Shown here: one piece after another, positions 14,201-24,721 of the stretch
Numbering within the stretch: position 1 is the stretch's first letter
How the letters are laid out: each line of letters opens with the position of its first letter
Origin: Solea solea
Taxonomy: Eukaryota > Chordata > Actinopteri > Pleuronectiformes > Soleidae
Direction: 5' to 3'
DNA length: 64,000 nucleotides
Assembly: GCF_958295425.1 (NCBI RefSeq)
Contig: NC_081136.1
Coordinates: forward strand, 24,868,890-24,932,889
Translations under genes and position numbers: made by a program
The notes under the pieces: model-generated
Databases searched by the model: none
The model's input: only the letters and a program-made list of their open reading frames with translations
Told to the model about the DNA's origin: nothing

Positions 14201-17200
14201 TGTACGAACTTGAAAAAGTAATGGTTCTAAACATGGTTGATTGTCCTGTTTCTCCTACAGGGTGTGAACTGGGGGTTTTAAACTACATATAACTCCATTA
14301 TCAACCTCTGAAATAGAATTGCCGGAATATTATTCTTCAATGAGAAGCACCAGAGCCGCTCTTTCTGAACTGACTGCATGCAAGTATAATGGGGAAGCAA
14401 CAGAATAAGTTCCAAAACAAACTGCTTGCACATTCAAGACCAAAAAAGGCTATTTTAAGGGTTTGAAGTTAAACGTCTGGTGTTGGTTTTTCATGACACA
14501 ACTGTGCCAAAACAGCTCGCTTCATATCCAGGCCTGCGCTGAGAAGCGAGGCCAAAACAGACAAGCTGATAAGTTATTGAGGGCTGGAATTCGTTTGTGT
14601 GGAAAGGAGGCTGGAACCTGGCGAGGGAACTCGATAAAAGTGCTGCGGTGGAACTTTCAACTGGCCAAGGCTCGAGCCAGACCTCAAATCTAAAAGTATT
14701 AAAGTATGCAAATTTTATTTTATTTTTTTATTGACATAGTTGAACGTATCATCTTAGCTCTATTTGTCAGTATTTCACAGCTCAATTAAAGGGACAGTTC
14801 GGGTTTTTGAAGAGGTATTGGACACATTATCAACACTGACTTTGAACCAGCATGGGGCCCGCACAGGAACAGAACAATATAAACTGGTTTTGGCCACTTC
14901 ATAAAAGCTTCACCTCATAACATCTATGCCTGCTTAAATCTACAATATCTTGTGAACACTTGCTGCTTTATCTCCCTATTAGAGAGCATACATTTCGCCG
15001 AGAAACTGACATTTGTGAACGGCTCACTCTCTTGCACCAAAGTCCATGAAGAAAATCAACATTTTTCGCTCACAGGGACACGCTGGCCTACTGTTGCTTC
15101 ACTTTATAAACTTGTATCACTTATAACAGAGGCAGCAGTGGATTAAACAAGTCCTGTGTGCTGTTATGTAAAAAATCTCAGATTTTCTCTATGGACTTTG
15201 GTGCAGGATGAGAGCAGTTTACCAACGTCCAGCCAAAAAAGGCCCGTCTAACAGGGAGAAAAAGCAGCAAACTCTCACTTTAAAGGGTTTAAAACAACAT
15301 TTTTTATTTTAAAATCAACGTTATTTTGTACATGGAGATTTGTTTGTTTTGTTTTGCATAGCGTCTGATAAGCTTTGGTCTCTGGCTTCATTTCCATATC
15401 ATGTCTGACTCTATCTCGACCGAACCTGGTTTTGGACTCGACTGAAGCAGTCCTGACTGCAGCTCACTGGGGGTGAGCCTCTAATTTTTGCTGCCTGTTT
15501 TTGGAAAATGAGCCTGAAAACCAGCTCAAGGAGTCTGGCAAGCAGAGCCTTGTGCGCCATAAAGTGGTGGAGTTATTGACGCTGCTGTGCACGATCAACG
15601 CTGTGGTGCCAGACACTTTTTTTTTTCTTTCTTTACACCCCCCACCTCCCCCACCCCCTCCTCCTTACCTCCCTCATCTGGAATCCATCAAGGAGCTCTG
15701 GGAAGAGGGGAAGAACCTAACAACTGGTAATGTATTCACAATGCCAGGAAAAGCGAGAGGGACGCCTTTCATAGATCTGAAACACCCCTGTCGAAATTTT
15801 CTGGGGCCTGTTTTTGTTCTTTTGGTGGAAAGTTTCATGAAACACTCAACCCGAGTTTTACTTGACCCGCTCAAGCTAACCAGCCACTTTCTCCTCCTTT
15901 TCTTCCCAAGTTCTCTGTGATATTGCTGTTGTTGTTGTTGTTGTAGTTCTAGCACTAGGGGCCATAGGGGAAAGGCATCCTATCATTCGCGCTAGATAAA
16001 CCCTGAGTAGCCCCCGACACTTCCACTTCCCTCACAAAGCGGCGCAAGATAACGCACCGTGCCGCTGCACAGACTTTCGGGCTGCGGTGAGAATGTACTC
16101 TGCGCCACATTCTTATCAGAGGCTGAAAAGTGAGTGAATGACCTTCCTCTTGAGGTTATGAGAGCTGTCAGCAATGCTTTAGATTACGATAACAACGCGG
16201 CGCGGCAGATTTTGCAACTAAACTGCACCATTTCTTCCATACATTTCCGTTAAAATGATGGATTCACATGACCAAAAAAAACCTGCAAACTTTGACTAAA
16301 GTGTTGCTTTTGAAAGGAAGAATTTAAAACAGTTGCTTCCTATTCAGAACTCTTAGCTAAAACATACATTTCGGATTGCGAATGAGCCGATGTGATACTC
16401 AGTAACGCTATTGGTCCGATACTGGTCAAAATCACTGGCTCAGATCCGATGCAATCCAAAAATCAACATTTTACTCATGTTGTTGGCTGCTTATTTCCTC
16501 TTTAGGGGAGAAGAATATTTCAAATGGCTCGCACATGAGGTTTTTTTTTTACTGAAATGGTTTTACTATCAAAAAAGTCAGAGCAGCTGTCATTAAATTG
16601 CATTGTATGTTGCCAATAATGCACATATCATGTTTAAGTTGAAAGGAGAAGTGGGAGAGCATCTAATCTTGATCCTGTTCCCCCCCCCCCCCCCAACAAC
16701 TTCCTTGATATTCACGGCTTAATCCGTCTCCTTTGTGCTCCTCTCTTTCTCTCCCTCCTACTTTCTCCCCCCCCTCCACCCCTTTTTTTTCCCCCTGCGA
16801 GTTTGTTTCAAACTAATCCTACACGCTCCTCCTTAATCAGTACCATCTCTGGCTCCGCAGTTGCTAATTCAGCAGAAATAATGGGGTGCTGGAAAACAAA
16901 GAGTCGGGTGGTTTGAGGGGTTTAAGATGTGCTGGAGAGCAACTCGTAAAAATTACCATGCCAGAGTGAAAAGAATTTTTTTCCCCCCATGTGGAACTAT
17001 TTCTTCTTTCTTTTCCCTTTTTTTTTTTTTTTCGAGTTGGGGAAGGCTGGCGTTGGATATGAGGGCTGAGGCTGCGACTATTTTCTCTGGCAACGGCGAG
17101 TTTCCAGAGCAGCACATTTTAGAAAGAGAATTACTAAACTCGACAGTGAAGCAATGGCTTGAACCAGACGCCGAGTGTCAAGCACCACTAGATCCTAACA

Positions 17201-18985
17201 CAAGACAATAAAAATCAAGTGCTCCTGCTTAACGCGGGGCCATAAAACTCCAGTAACAATAATTATCTCGAAAGCAGAACACACCGAAGAACATGCCACT
17301 AAAAGTGGTGCTGGGTATGTCAGCTTCTGCTGCCTTTTGGCCCAAACCTCAGCTTTAGATGTCGCAACTTATGGAGTCAACAGACAGGAGTTGTAGAGAT
17401 TAGGGCTGCACAGTTAATTGCAAAAGAAAGGAAATCACGTTTTGACCAAATTCAAAGACACTGCAATTATTTGTTTACAATAAAAAGTAAGAAAAAAACC
17501 TGCATTATTGTTAAATTAACTAGGACAAAAAAATGTCTACTACAAAAGTTGCACACAGGCTACTTCTGATTTACACCTTAATGGCTGTGAAGGCCTCCAG
17601 GTTGTTGACGTTTAAATCTGGAACCTGAAGCAACACCACAAACACACACACGTCCAATCGGTGCAAATGAAAAGACTGTTAGGACCACACTGTCAAACAA
17701 ACCGTTATGTTAACACCATGGCCGACCTCTTATTTAACAAAAACCACTAACGGTGTTGTAATAACTCCTAGAAATACTTGCAGTTGAACCTCATTTCAGT
17801 GGATTACCTGCAGGGGGCGTAGGACTGAAACAATGTATGGTTGAAACGCCATTTTAAAATGCAATACACAAATGTTAGAGAGAACTCTTGCCTTTAAGTG
17901 TCGTAGTTAATATTTTGAGGGGTTTTCCGTCTTGTTTTGAATCTATAACACATGGATTAGATGCTTTACCTAAATTGTTCAGCCCTCACAGGGGTTCTCA
18001 AACGGTTTAAACCAAATATCACCTGAGGAAACATTGAGCTCTCAAAGTAACACAATTAACGCCAGTGTTAAAATACAGTGGTGTAAATAGTTCCCAGCAA
18101 AGTCAACTATAGACTTTTCACAGGAGGCAGACTTATCCTAAGTAAAATTAGAGATGGAGCGATGATCAGTTATTTTCCACCAGAAGAACCTTGCGGACCA
18201 CTGGTGGCACACATACCACTGTTTGAGAACCCTGGTTGTAGCACAATGGTCAGTAGTAAAAAAACGAGTGGCCTTTTTGTTCATGCTGCTGCAAGAAACA
18301 ATGCAATTAATAAGACGTGTAGAGACGCATGTGGCTTATTAAAGCCAAAGTGTTAAGGAGGAAATGTGAGGCCAACAGTTTTGTAAAGTTTTCTTTTTTT
18401 TTTTTAGTCAAGAAGGAAAAGTAATGTCATTTTTTGGTCTTGGTTAAGTTTAGGTGAAGCAGAGACGCTGCGCAGAGTTTCCTGGCTGATCCAGATGTGC
18501 CAAATTCCCCCATTAAATCAAAGCAAAGGCGACCAAGTGTTGTTTTTACTTGAGTAATAATAACACAGGCGTCTCTCTCTCTCTCTGTGTGTGGTTTACA
18601 AGCCATTCGCGTTTTCACTACGACAGGAATGTGGATCATCCCATCCGCGCAGAGCGAGGTCAGATCCACTCAAACCCCCAAGTCTAGTGGATCTGATCCA
18701 CGGACAGATGTGTGAGCGCATGTTCACTTCAATAAATTACAACATTATGCGTGACGAGTGACAGTGATGAACCGGGACTCACAGCTGAACTGTCCACTCC
18801 GGGATCGCGTCTGGGATTTGGCCCCTTCTAATCCGGCTGCAGTCCACGAGCTCCCCAAAACACGAGCAGGGAGCGGGACACGTCCGAGTATCGGTGGCAC
18901 CACATCCACGCTGTAGAGTCCACACAAGCAGGAAAAACACGCAGGACTTTGCAACAACACCGCAGGGCTTCGTGGAGGGACACAT
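1..18985 (-). CDS. lrig3: lrig3, 5' portion (exons 1-10, gene runs off the left edge)
   Basis: LRIG3 is a single-pass membrane protein that modulates receptor signalling through an ectodomain of 15 leucine-rich repeats and three Ig domains. Joined, the exons here give 1184 coding bases, about 394 residues of a family protein near 1100. Visible in order: a hydrophobic signal peptide (about residues 10-30), an N-terminal cysteine cap (C-x3-C-x-C-x6-[15 protein letters not shown]), then about 13 LRRs of 24-27 residues from residue 69. Segments such as [19 protein letters not shown] and [13 protein letters not shown] match my memory of LRIG3 better than LRIG1 or LRIG2. Putative N-glycosylation sites are NIT, NLS and NLT. 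Every intron is GT-AG and phase 2, and exons 2-9 are multiples of three. Divergence from slc16a7 matches the human LRIG3-SLC16A7 order. The Ig, membrane and cytoplasmic parts are outside the window. The lrig3 versus lrig2 choice rests on remembered sequence plus synteny. Confidence 0.88.
149..229 (-). CDS. lrig3: lrig3 exon 9 (one 27-residue LRR)
   Basis: Residues 355-381, containing [17 protein letters not shown]. The 27-residue repeat with the TIEDMNG insertion is characteristic of LRIG proteins at this position. The acceptor is CTGAAAG and the donor GTGAGT (148-143). Confidence 0.91.
230..2424 (-). other. lrig3 intron 8 (no coding signal)
   Basis: 2.2 kb between exons 8 and 9. It holds a poly-G run (about 609-621), TG-rich microsatellites (about 821-860), an ACT trinucleotide run (about 1516-1541) and a complete hAT-type element (1792-2111). 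The open frames here are low-complexity shadows. Confidence 0.8.
1792..2111. mobile_element. Short non-autonomous hAT-type element with 8-bp target duplication
   Basis: The 320-bp unit starts TAGAGCT and ends AACTCTA (imperfect terminal inverted repeats). It is flanked by a perfect 8-bp direct repeat TGTAAATG (1784-1791 and 2112-2119), the target-site size of hAT transposons. The interior (for example AAAAGTCTTGTTTTGTCCAC) is shared with the copy at 48740-49086. There is no coding capacity. It lies in lrig3 intron 8. Confidence 0.8.
2425..2568 (-). CDS. lrig3: lrig3 exon 8 (two LRRs, 144 bp)
   Basis: Residues 307-354, beginning [17 protein letters not shown] and containing [18 protein letters not shown], close to human LRIG3. 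The acceptor is GTCCTAG and the donor GTAAGT (2424-2419). One NLS site lies at its start. Confidence 0.92.
2569..3621 (-). other. lrig3 intron 7 (no coding signal)
   Basis: About 1.05 kb. It contains a long (TG)n run (3375-3410) and an A-rich stretch at 3581-3611, which is T-rich on the transcribed strand just after the exon 7 donor. No gene was seen. Confidence 0.8.
3375..3410. repeat. (TG)n microsatellite
   Basis: About 18 uninterrupted TG units in lrig3 intron 7. Confidence 0.95.
3622..3765 (-). CDS. lrig3: lrig3 exon 7 (two LRRs, 144 bp)
   Basis: Residues 259-306, from [17 protein letters not shown] to [10 protein letters not shown], with a possible N-glycosylation site (NLT). The intron before it is only 100 bp, and its acceptor is preceded by 11 TG units. 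The codons for VSK spell a consensus donor, GTGAGTAAG (3737-3729), inside the exon. The true donor is GTGAGT at 3621-3616, followed on the minus strand by a T-rich tract. Confidence 0.91.
3766..3865 (-). promoter_or_regulatory. lrig3 intron 6: 100-bp intron with (TG)11 next to the acceptor
   Basis: On the transcribed strand 11 TG units (3796-3775) end 9 bases before exon 7, leaving GGGCCTGCAG as the acceptor end. There is almost no conventional pyrimidine tract. UG runs at acceptors are known binding sites for TDP-43-type splicing repressors (CFTR exon 9 case). An effect here is inferred. Confidence 0.55.
3866..4009 (-). CDS. lrig3: lrig3 exon 6 (two LRRs, 144 bp)
   Basis: Residues 211-258. 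The segment [18 protein letters not shown] is the most LRIG3-like stretch in the window. The acceptor is TTTCAG, preceded by a (TG)-rich tract rather than a plain pyrimidine tract. The donor is GTAAGG (3865-3860). Confidence 0.92.
4010..4690 (-). other. lrig3 intron 5 with TG-rich acceptor and a mobile element
   Basis: 681 bp. On the transcribed strand a TG-rich tract (4042-4016, one TC interruption) ends at the TTTCAG acceptor of exon 6. The centre is occupied by a TTAA-flanked element (4177-4531). Confidence 0.8.
4177..4531. mobile_element. TTAA-flanked short inverted-repeat element (piggyBac-like MITE)
   Basis: 355 bp bounded by TTAA on both sides (4173-4176 and 4532-4535). The ends AGGACTAGTGTGTAGGATTT and, reversed, AGGCTCAGTATGTAGAATTT form imperfect inverted repeats. 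TTAA duplications and AGG...CCT termini suit piggyBac-type transposition. There is no coding capacity. A related start lies at 63871. Confidence 0.7.
4691..4834 (-). CDS. lrig3: lrig3 exon 5 (two LRRs, 144 bp)
   Basis: Residues 163-210, from [13 protein letters not shown] to QLPNLQHL, with a possible N-glycosylation site (NLS). The acceptor is CCCCAG and the donor GTAAGT (4690-4685). The length is exactly two 24-residue repeats, phase 2 to 2. Confidence 0.91.
4835..5418 (-). other. lrig3 intron 4, nothing notable
   Basis: 584 bp of AT-rich unique-looking sequence. I see no gene, clear repeat or structured element. Confidence 0.7.
5419..5553 (-). CDS. lrig3: lrig3 exon 4 (two LRRs, 135 bp)
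   Basis: Residues 118-162, from [14 protein letters not shown] to ALPLKNL, containing the LRR core [11 protein letters not shown]. The acceptor is TTTTCAG and the donor GTGAGT (5418-5413). It is separated from exon 3 by an 8-kb intron. Confidence 0.9.
8161..8230. repeat. (TA)n microsatellite
   Basis: About 35 TA units with one TTTA interruption near the start, in lrig3 intron 3. Apparent YIYIY open frames across it are artefacts. Confidence 0.95.
10558..10619. repeat. 31-bp tandem duplication
   Basis: Two adjacent 31-bp copies, each containing ATAACATCTGCATTTATTG, differ at one base. A recent local duplication within lrig3 intron 3. Confidence 0.9.
10858..10935. promoter_or_regulatory. Candidate conserved non-coding block
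   Basis: Unique-looking sequence with clustered homeodomain-like cores (CAATTAATTAGG, CTTAATTAC) and an E-box-like CCAGCTGC within 80 bp in lrig3 intron 3. This is a pattern impression only. Confidence 0.2.
13545..13619 (-). CDS. lrig3: lrig3 exon 3 (one 25-residue LRR)
   Basis: Residues 93-117, beginning [15 protein letters not shown] and carrying a possible N-glycosylation site (SNIT). At 75 bp it is one codon longer than the neighbouring LRR unit, as in human LRIG3. The donor is GTGAGT, and the intron before it is only 139 bp. Confidence 0.9.
13759..13830 (-). CDS. lrig3: lrig3 exon 2 (one LRR, 72 bp)
   Basis: Residues 69-92, beginning [11 protein letters not shown]. This is one canonical 24-residue LRR. 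The acceptor is CTCACAG at 13831 and the donor GTAAGT at 13758-13753, phase 2 at both ends. Confidence 0.9.
14790..15279. mobile_element. TTAA-flanked short inverted-repeat element
   Basis: 490 bp flanked by TTAA (14786-14789 and 15280-15283). The ends AGGGACAGTT and, reversed, AGTGAGAGTT are imperfect inverted repeats. The opening GGGACAGTTCGGGTTTTTG is one I recall as common in teleosts. An internal block (CTCACTCTCTTGCACCAAAG) recurs near 34270. Non-coding. Confidence 0.6.
17989..18234. mobile_element. hAT-like inverted-repeat element
   Basis: Begins CAGGGGTTCTCAAAC and ends GTTTGAGAACCCTG, near-perfect inverted termini of hAT type. No 8-bp target duplication could be read. The motif ACCACTGGTGG next to its right end and an internal GTTAAAATACAGTGGTGTAA recur at 28472-28629. 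Confidence 0.65.
18783..18985 (-). CDS. lrig3: lrig3 exon 1: start codon, signal peptide, LRR N-terminal cap
   Basis: Residues 1-68. The chosen ATG (18985-18983) has A at -3 and is the first ATG in this frame before the signal peptide. The frame stays open a little upstream but holds no earlier ATG. The hydrophobic core VFFLLVW is followed by a likely cleavage near GCGA, then the four-cysteine LRRNT cap and IPEWTVQL. The donor is GTGAGT (18782-18777), splitting a Leu codon in phase 2. The transcript's 5' UTR is not defined. Confidence 0.88.
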
Positions 18986-19300
18986 TTTCCTCTCCTCTGC
19001 CGCACAACAGAGAGAGGGAGAGAAGTTGATCCTTCAATCCAAAGAGAGAGAAATCCCAATTCTGTTGCGTCTGGGGGGGGAAAAAAAATCACCACAGAAG
19101 ATCCTTAAATCCGAGTGTTTGTGATGATGGTGGGTGTGAGGTGTGAAAGAAAAGCGTCCTTCTGGAACTCGCCCATTCCCGTGGAGAAACTTTTGTGCCG
19201 TGCTCCGCGCGGCTGCTGCTGCTACTGCTGCTTCTCTTCTTCTTCTTCTTGGGGAAACTTGTGCTGTTGAGGTTCCCCCACAGCAGCGTGAGCACACAGC
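18986..19300 (-). promoter_or_regulatory. Probable lrig3 5' UTR and core promoter region
   Basis: This sits directly upstream of the lrig3 start codon and has more CpG than the flanks. On the minus strand it carries a GAA-rich then GCA-rich trinucleotide run (about 19211-19250). No TATA box could be placed with confidence and the transcription start is unknown. The assignment rests on position only. Confidence 0.4.
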
Positions 19301-19478
19301 AGAGGTATGTGGGGGGAGGAGACACTTGCACAGGGGGCGCATGGGAAATGGAGTTCATGTTTGTGAACACACTGTTAGTTCACAGTGTGTTGAATATCAC
19401 AATTAAGAAATGAATTTGAAATGTGTTGGGTTTGTTAGGGCCAAACAACAAAGAAAAAAAATGAAATCTTTCGAGAAT

Positions 19479-20196
19479 GACAAGACTTTACAAGAATAAA
19501 GTTGCAACATTACAAGAATAAAGTCGTAATATTACAAGAATAAAGTCGCAACATTACAAGAATAAAGTCGTAACATTACAAGACTAAAGTCGCAACCTTA
19601 CGAGAATAAAGTTGTAACATTAAAAGAATAAAGTCGCAACATTACAAGAATAAAGTCGCAACATTACAAGAATAAAGTCGTAATATTACAAGAATAAAGT
19701 CGCAACATTACGAGAATAAAGTCGTAATATTATAAGAATAAAGTCGTAATATTACAAGAATAAAGTCGTAATATTACAAGAATGAAGTCGCAACATTACG
19801 AGAATAAAGTCGCAACATTGCGAGAATAAAGTCGCAACATTATGAGAATGAAGTTGTAACATTACAAGAATAAAGTCGTAACATTACGAGAATAAAGTCG
19901 CAACCTTACAAGAATGAAGTCGCAACATTACGAGAATGAAGTCGCAACATTATGAGACTAAAGTTGTAATATTACAAGAATAAAGTCGTAACATCACAAG
20001 ACTAAAGTCGTTACATTACGAGAATAAAGTCGCAACATTACGAGACTAAAGTCGCAACATTACGAGACTAAAGTCGCAACATTACGAGAATAATGTCGTA
20101 ATATTACAAGAATAAATTCGCAACATTACAAGAATAAGTCGCAACGTTGCGAGAATAAAGTCGCAACATTACGAGAATAAAATCGTAATTACAAGA
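19479..20196. repeat. 22-bp minisatellite, about 32 copies
   Basis: The unit reads roughly GCAACATTACAAGAATAAAGTC, with variants at CAAG/CGAG, AATAAAG/ACTAAAG/AATGAAG and GCAAC/GTAAT. The array begins about 0.5 kb upstream of the lrig3 start codon and runs away from it. The copy number is span divided by unit length, not an exact count. The unit has no coding sense and no spacer structure. Confidence 0.93.
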
Positions 20197-20252
20197 TTCC
20201 ACGTTTCTCATCTTGTCGCAGGTTGAAGCTGATCGTCTTTGCTTGATTAATA

Positions 20253-20322
20253 AGAACTTTATTCTCATAATATTAGGACTTTTTTCTCGTAATATTACGA
20301 CTTTATTCTCGCAATATTATTA
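20253..20322. repeat. Inverted copies of the 22-bp satellite
   Basis: Three units in opposite orientation (ACTTTATTCTCATAATATTA, then CTCGTAATATTACGACTTTA) lie about 60 bp beyond the main array. Array and tail could pair as a hairpin. Confidence 0.85.
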
Positions 20323-23300
20323 TTTCAGTAACTTTTAAACTTTCAACTTTTAAACATAAACAAAGTATTGTGGTGTGGTGTTCAGATTTTGTGTTGCCTG
20401 TCCTGCACACAGGAAGTGATTTTTTTATCTCAGTGACAGTGACAGTGAGTCAAGTACGTAGGAGCATGACTGAAGTGAATTGCTCTGAAAAACCTGGCCA
20501 TTCAGCAGTTTAACTTAACTTTAACTTTAACTTGATAAATACTTGATAAATGGGTCTTGTTCCCACCCACTTGTCCCTGCGCTGCTGCTGTATATACACA
20601 AACGCTCCCTCCGTCAGGTCTGATAGTTTGGTCGGACAGAGCCGGTTTTCAACATCCAAATATTTTTACATGTTGTTACTTTTTGTTCAAGAACACTACA
20701 GAGAGGCAGAGTGATGACATCAACAAGAATCAATAAGTTACAAACCGCAGCTTTAAATAAGACACGTTTGTGCGGTTGCACCCAAGAGACCACTTTTATT
20801 TGTGGCAATGAGAAGCTGCTTCATGAGAATAAAACTGCTGCTTCACCCACCAGGATTCATAAATCAGTTTACTAAAAAGCCAAAGATATTCACTCTGTTA
20901 TAATCTTATATAGACAATTAGAGCTGGATTCAGCATATATTTGGTATTTTGGCTGACACTAGTTGTTCTCATTAATAGCCAGTTAACCACTTTTTGTGCT
21001 TTTTTATTATCGTTCTGTTAGTAAGCGGCTCCGCTCTGCTTTTACATCACAACTTTTATTTATTTAAACCCAATTTTCATTAAACCCATCTGTAACCGAC
21101 ATCAGTAATTGAGCCACAAATGTGACAGGTTTCGACATGTGTGCAGAGGCTGGTTACATTCATGTAGTCTCCCAATTTATTTATTTATTTTTTTAACACA
21201 CAAATCATTTATATACTATATATAATATATATATTATATATTATAATATATATATAATATAACACATTAGACAAAAGTTTCCCTTTGTGGTAAAGGACAC
21301 GTAACAACCTCATTCACCTTTCATGTAAAATCCATTATAGAGGTTTTAATTAACATTCTGCACTTGAAAGCCAACAGATATTTTCGCCATTTGCAATTTA
21401 AAAGGGCACATGCTCTTTCCTCATTTGCACACTAAAGGGCTTCTTCGTGGGGTTTTGCATGTTGTGGCAGATGTGGCAGATGTGTCAGCCTCCCCTCAGG
21501 CAAAATGTTCAACCGTTTCCTGTTGACCAAGGTCATACTTTCACTGTCCACCGGCACTTCCGCTTCTCAATGAGGACACAAGCGCATTCATCTGATGAGA
21601 GTCACACTGACCCGGATGGTGAGTTGATTTAAATGAATAAATAAATAATTTAAAGACTCACTCTGTAGGTTCAGTTTGAAAGCTGCAAAAACACTGAGAC
21701 ATGGTGTAGGTTTCAAGACACAAGAACATTCACAGTCTAACTGGATGAACTACTTGCCGTTTTGGTGACAATACACATTGCAGAGCATGTAAAGCTCCAG
21801 CCACCCTTACCAGATGTCAAATATGCATCAGGAGAATGCTGGTGTGAGGCCGTTTATTTCCTTGATCCTACGACGCGAGTGATTGATGATCAGCGGTTCC
21901 ATTGTTTTCTGAAAGGAATGGAGTGAATGATTTATTGCCCCTGTAACAGGTCTGCAGCCACAGGTGTGAGACCTGTCCTTTGGTCACGCGACAACTCATT
22001 TGTGTGCAAAAAGAGGCAAATGGGGGCAGCTCGCAAAACAAAGAAGAACTCCCCCTAATGCCTCAGACTATTGTTTTGTTTTGACACATTTATTAACAGC
22101 TCACTTAAGCCTCTTTCAAACGAAAAATAGTGGGTAATAAAGGCGATTAATACCATCAACTCTGCATGAAATGTGACTCCAGAAACTAAAGTGTCACAGG
22201 TTACTTTGTATCGTGTACTTTGGTCCCTCTCTCAATCGATTGTTCAATTGATCCAGTTGATGAAATGAAAAAAAACAAAACATTGAGTGCTGTCCAAAGC
22301 TGTGAAAAGTAGGCTTCGCCACACACATTTGTGGCTATGCTAATAGCTGGAACATTCACGCCTGACATATACTGTACTGGAAATGCCGCAGGAATTCGCA
22401 CCGCTTTGCCAGAAATGAACCAGACAAACAAGAAATGAGCATGTTCACCTGGGTCTTCTGTTCCCACTGATGCAAACTGGAACAGGAGCCAATGAAAGCC
22501 TGTCAAAGACCCATTTAAACCAGTGGGAATGAATTACTTTCATTGGACACACACCAATTAGTAAGGGAATTTGACCCCTGCATTTAACCCATCCTTTTTT
22601 ACACACGAGTAGTGAACACACAAACAATGGGAGCAATGATGGTTGGGTACCTTGCTTCAGGGGCACCGCAGCCCTTGACCTGTCCTGGGAGTGGAAACAG
22701 CAGCTCTCCATTTACAAGCACATTTCCCTTCCAGATGGTCACGGGCTACTCTGTTTTTGTTTAAAAGGCCTGCATTTTAGTGTGAACGGTGAAAAACATA
22801 AGCCACAACTTAGCAAAGCTTTTCACAATTTTAGTTTGTGTTCGTGAGGATAAAGATTATTTCTGACAGGGCTGAAACCTCGTCTGGATGAATATCGCTT
22901 TAACCTCAAAACGAAATGTATGGAGTGTAGTGGAAATGTATTTTCCGCAACGTTTTCACACATTGTTCTGTTTCATCAGGTCGTCTGTGTTTTCAAGTGG
23001 CAAAACACATGTCATATTTTCCCGTATTAGGTCATCTGTAAGTAAAAGTTGTCAATAAAACAACTGGATTGTGCCAGAAATAAAATGGCCCGCTGAACAG
23101 TGCAGTGGTTCTAAACGTCTGGGACAGAATGCAGAGAAAGGTGATTCAATTTTGTCTCCTCCCCAAAATTAAAACACACTTTATTTCCACTTATAGCTTA
23201 TGACATCATCCATCAAAAAGACTTTGTGCGAGGAGCAGCTTGATTGAATTTGACCCGAGAGTCGAGTGATGTCATTCCAATTGGCTCATCAACGATAGAA

Positions 23301-24721
23301 CGGCTAAAACATTATAAAAATAAAATTCTCCCTCCGCAGCTGAACAACTCACCGTGGAGGAACATGTCCCACTTGACTCAGCTGATCAACATCACAGATA
23401 ATAACTTGCTTTTCTTTTTTCTTTTTTTCCCTCCGCTCCTCTGTGTGCTGACTTCTCAGTGGGGAAGAACAAACACAACACACAAACTCAGCAGCAGAGA
23501 TGTGGGGCAGGAATTGCACGCCCGGGTGTTTTCTGCCTGCTTGTGGTGATTGATTAGCTCCCTGAAGACTTGGGCAGGATTTGGGGAGAGGGCAGATGTG
23601 GGGGATCGCACCGTTCCCCACAGGCCCACTCATCGATGGGTTGATTGCTTCCTCATGGCCTCCCTCCTCTCTCTGCTGAGGCCTCGCGCTGGAAAACATT
23701 AACCTCCACCGAGAGAAGGAGCCCTAACAGAAAACTATACGCCTTGATGTAAAAAACAACCCACAATGAGTTTGATATGTGTTACTTTTTGTTTCATTCT
23801 TTGAAACAACCAAAAACATCCCATCAGATTTCAGTCCAGCACTGAAAAGGGACTTTTACATAAGCTGTCTGTCACAAGCTGTGGCTACTAGATCCCATCC
23901 CATCTTCCCCTGCGCAGCCTCGCGTCGCGCCTCGACGCTCGCATTCCTCTACTGCTGAAATCCTCATTTCTGCCCACAGCCGATTTGTTCGGTCACATCG
24001 GCGCCTGAATGATAGATGTTTTTTTATCTGGCTGTGAAATACCTCCCGTACCCCTCACTGCACCACCCACCCCCCATCAGTTTGGAAGATAGCGTGGAGG
24101 TATGCGGCGCTACGACTCAGGCCTGTCAGCTGAGTAACCAGCACCAGAGCCTCCGCTGTCTCTATGAAGCACAGATGTTGGCAGCAAAGCTCACTGAGCG
24201 GCTAATGCTGCACATGGCAGGCCGCCAGTCATTATACTCAGAATAGTAACGGTGCTGTAAAAAAGGCTACCCGGCATGCTTAGCTCAAGGTGCTACTCGC
24301 TGCCAATGACAACAGCACAGAGGAGGGGTGAAGTGGCCTGGTATGTCTTAATGTACTGTATGTTTTTAGCTTAGGCAACTTATATACTGTAAAGGGATGA
24401 ACGACGCACAATAGTGCATCTGATTAAAAGAACATGTTCTTTTATGGCAGTAACGGTAAAGCCCTGGGTCAGGCATGCATTCAGATGACTGACCGGTCCA
24501 GCTCTATACCTGGACCATTTTACTCTGGTAGCCCAAGGGACGTGTGCCAAAAATGGAACGGTTGGGGTCGGTTATTTTGGTACTATTCCTACAAGGAAAC
24601 AAAAAAAAAGACATACCGTAGCGTGCCATACGAACAGAACTGTTCCACTCAGTGGAAACACGGCTTAAATCGCTTGTAGAGCGGAGTGTAAGAACGTGAG
24701 GTGCCGTTCGTCTCTATATAT
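20323..24721. other. Intergenic, no gene seen
   Basis: AT-rich, with a palindromic TA-rich block (about 21211-21262). A repeat end at 20620-20757 finishes AGTTACAAACCGCAGCTTTAA, whose reverse resembles 33510-33540. A teleost repeat fragment lies at about 22530-22700 (GACCCCTGCATTTAACCCATC ... TACCTTGCTTCAGGGGCACC). Open frames lack domains or splice-consistent partners. Confidence 0.6.
22530..22700. repeat. Interspersed repeat fragment
   Basis: CCCCTGCATTTAACCCATCC and TACCTTGCTTCAGGGGCACC are phrases I recall as a widespread teleost interspersed repeat. The family name is uncertain. Confidence 0.45.

Larger units (their letters stand above)
13831..18782 (-). other. lrig3 intron 1 (5 kb, no exon seen)
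   Basis: Exon 1 and exon 2 join in frame, so nothing coding is expected between them. It holds a TTAA-flanked element (14790-15279), a poly-C run (16681-16694), a hAT-like unit (17989-18234) and a possible fragment beginning AGGGCTGCACAGTTAATT (17404). Confidence 0.75.

Noticed and set aside
15501..15920. 139-codon open frame
   Set aside because: Proline run from poly-C/T sequence, no family resemblance, inside lrig3 intron 1 near a mobile element.
19195..19413. Plus-strand frame with a leucine-rich, signal-like start
   Set aside because: The run comes from CTG/CTT trinucleotides in the lrig3 upstream region on the opposite strand; the rest has no similarity to a secreted protein.
19479..20196. 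CRISPR-like regular array
   Set aside because: The units are directly abutting 22-mers with no unique spacers, in a vertebrate genome. It is a minisatellite.
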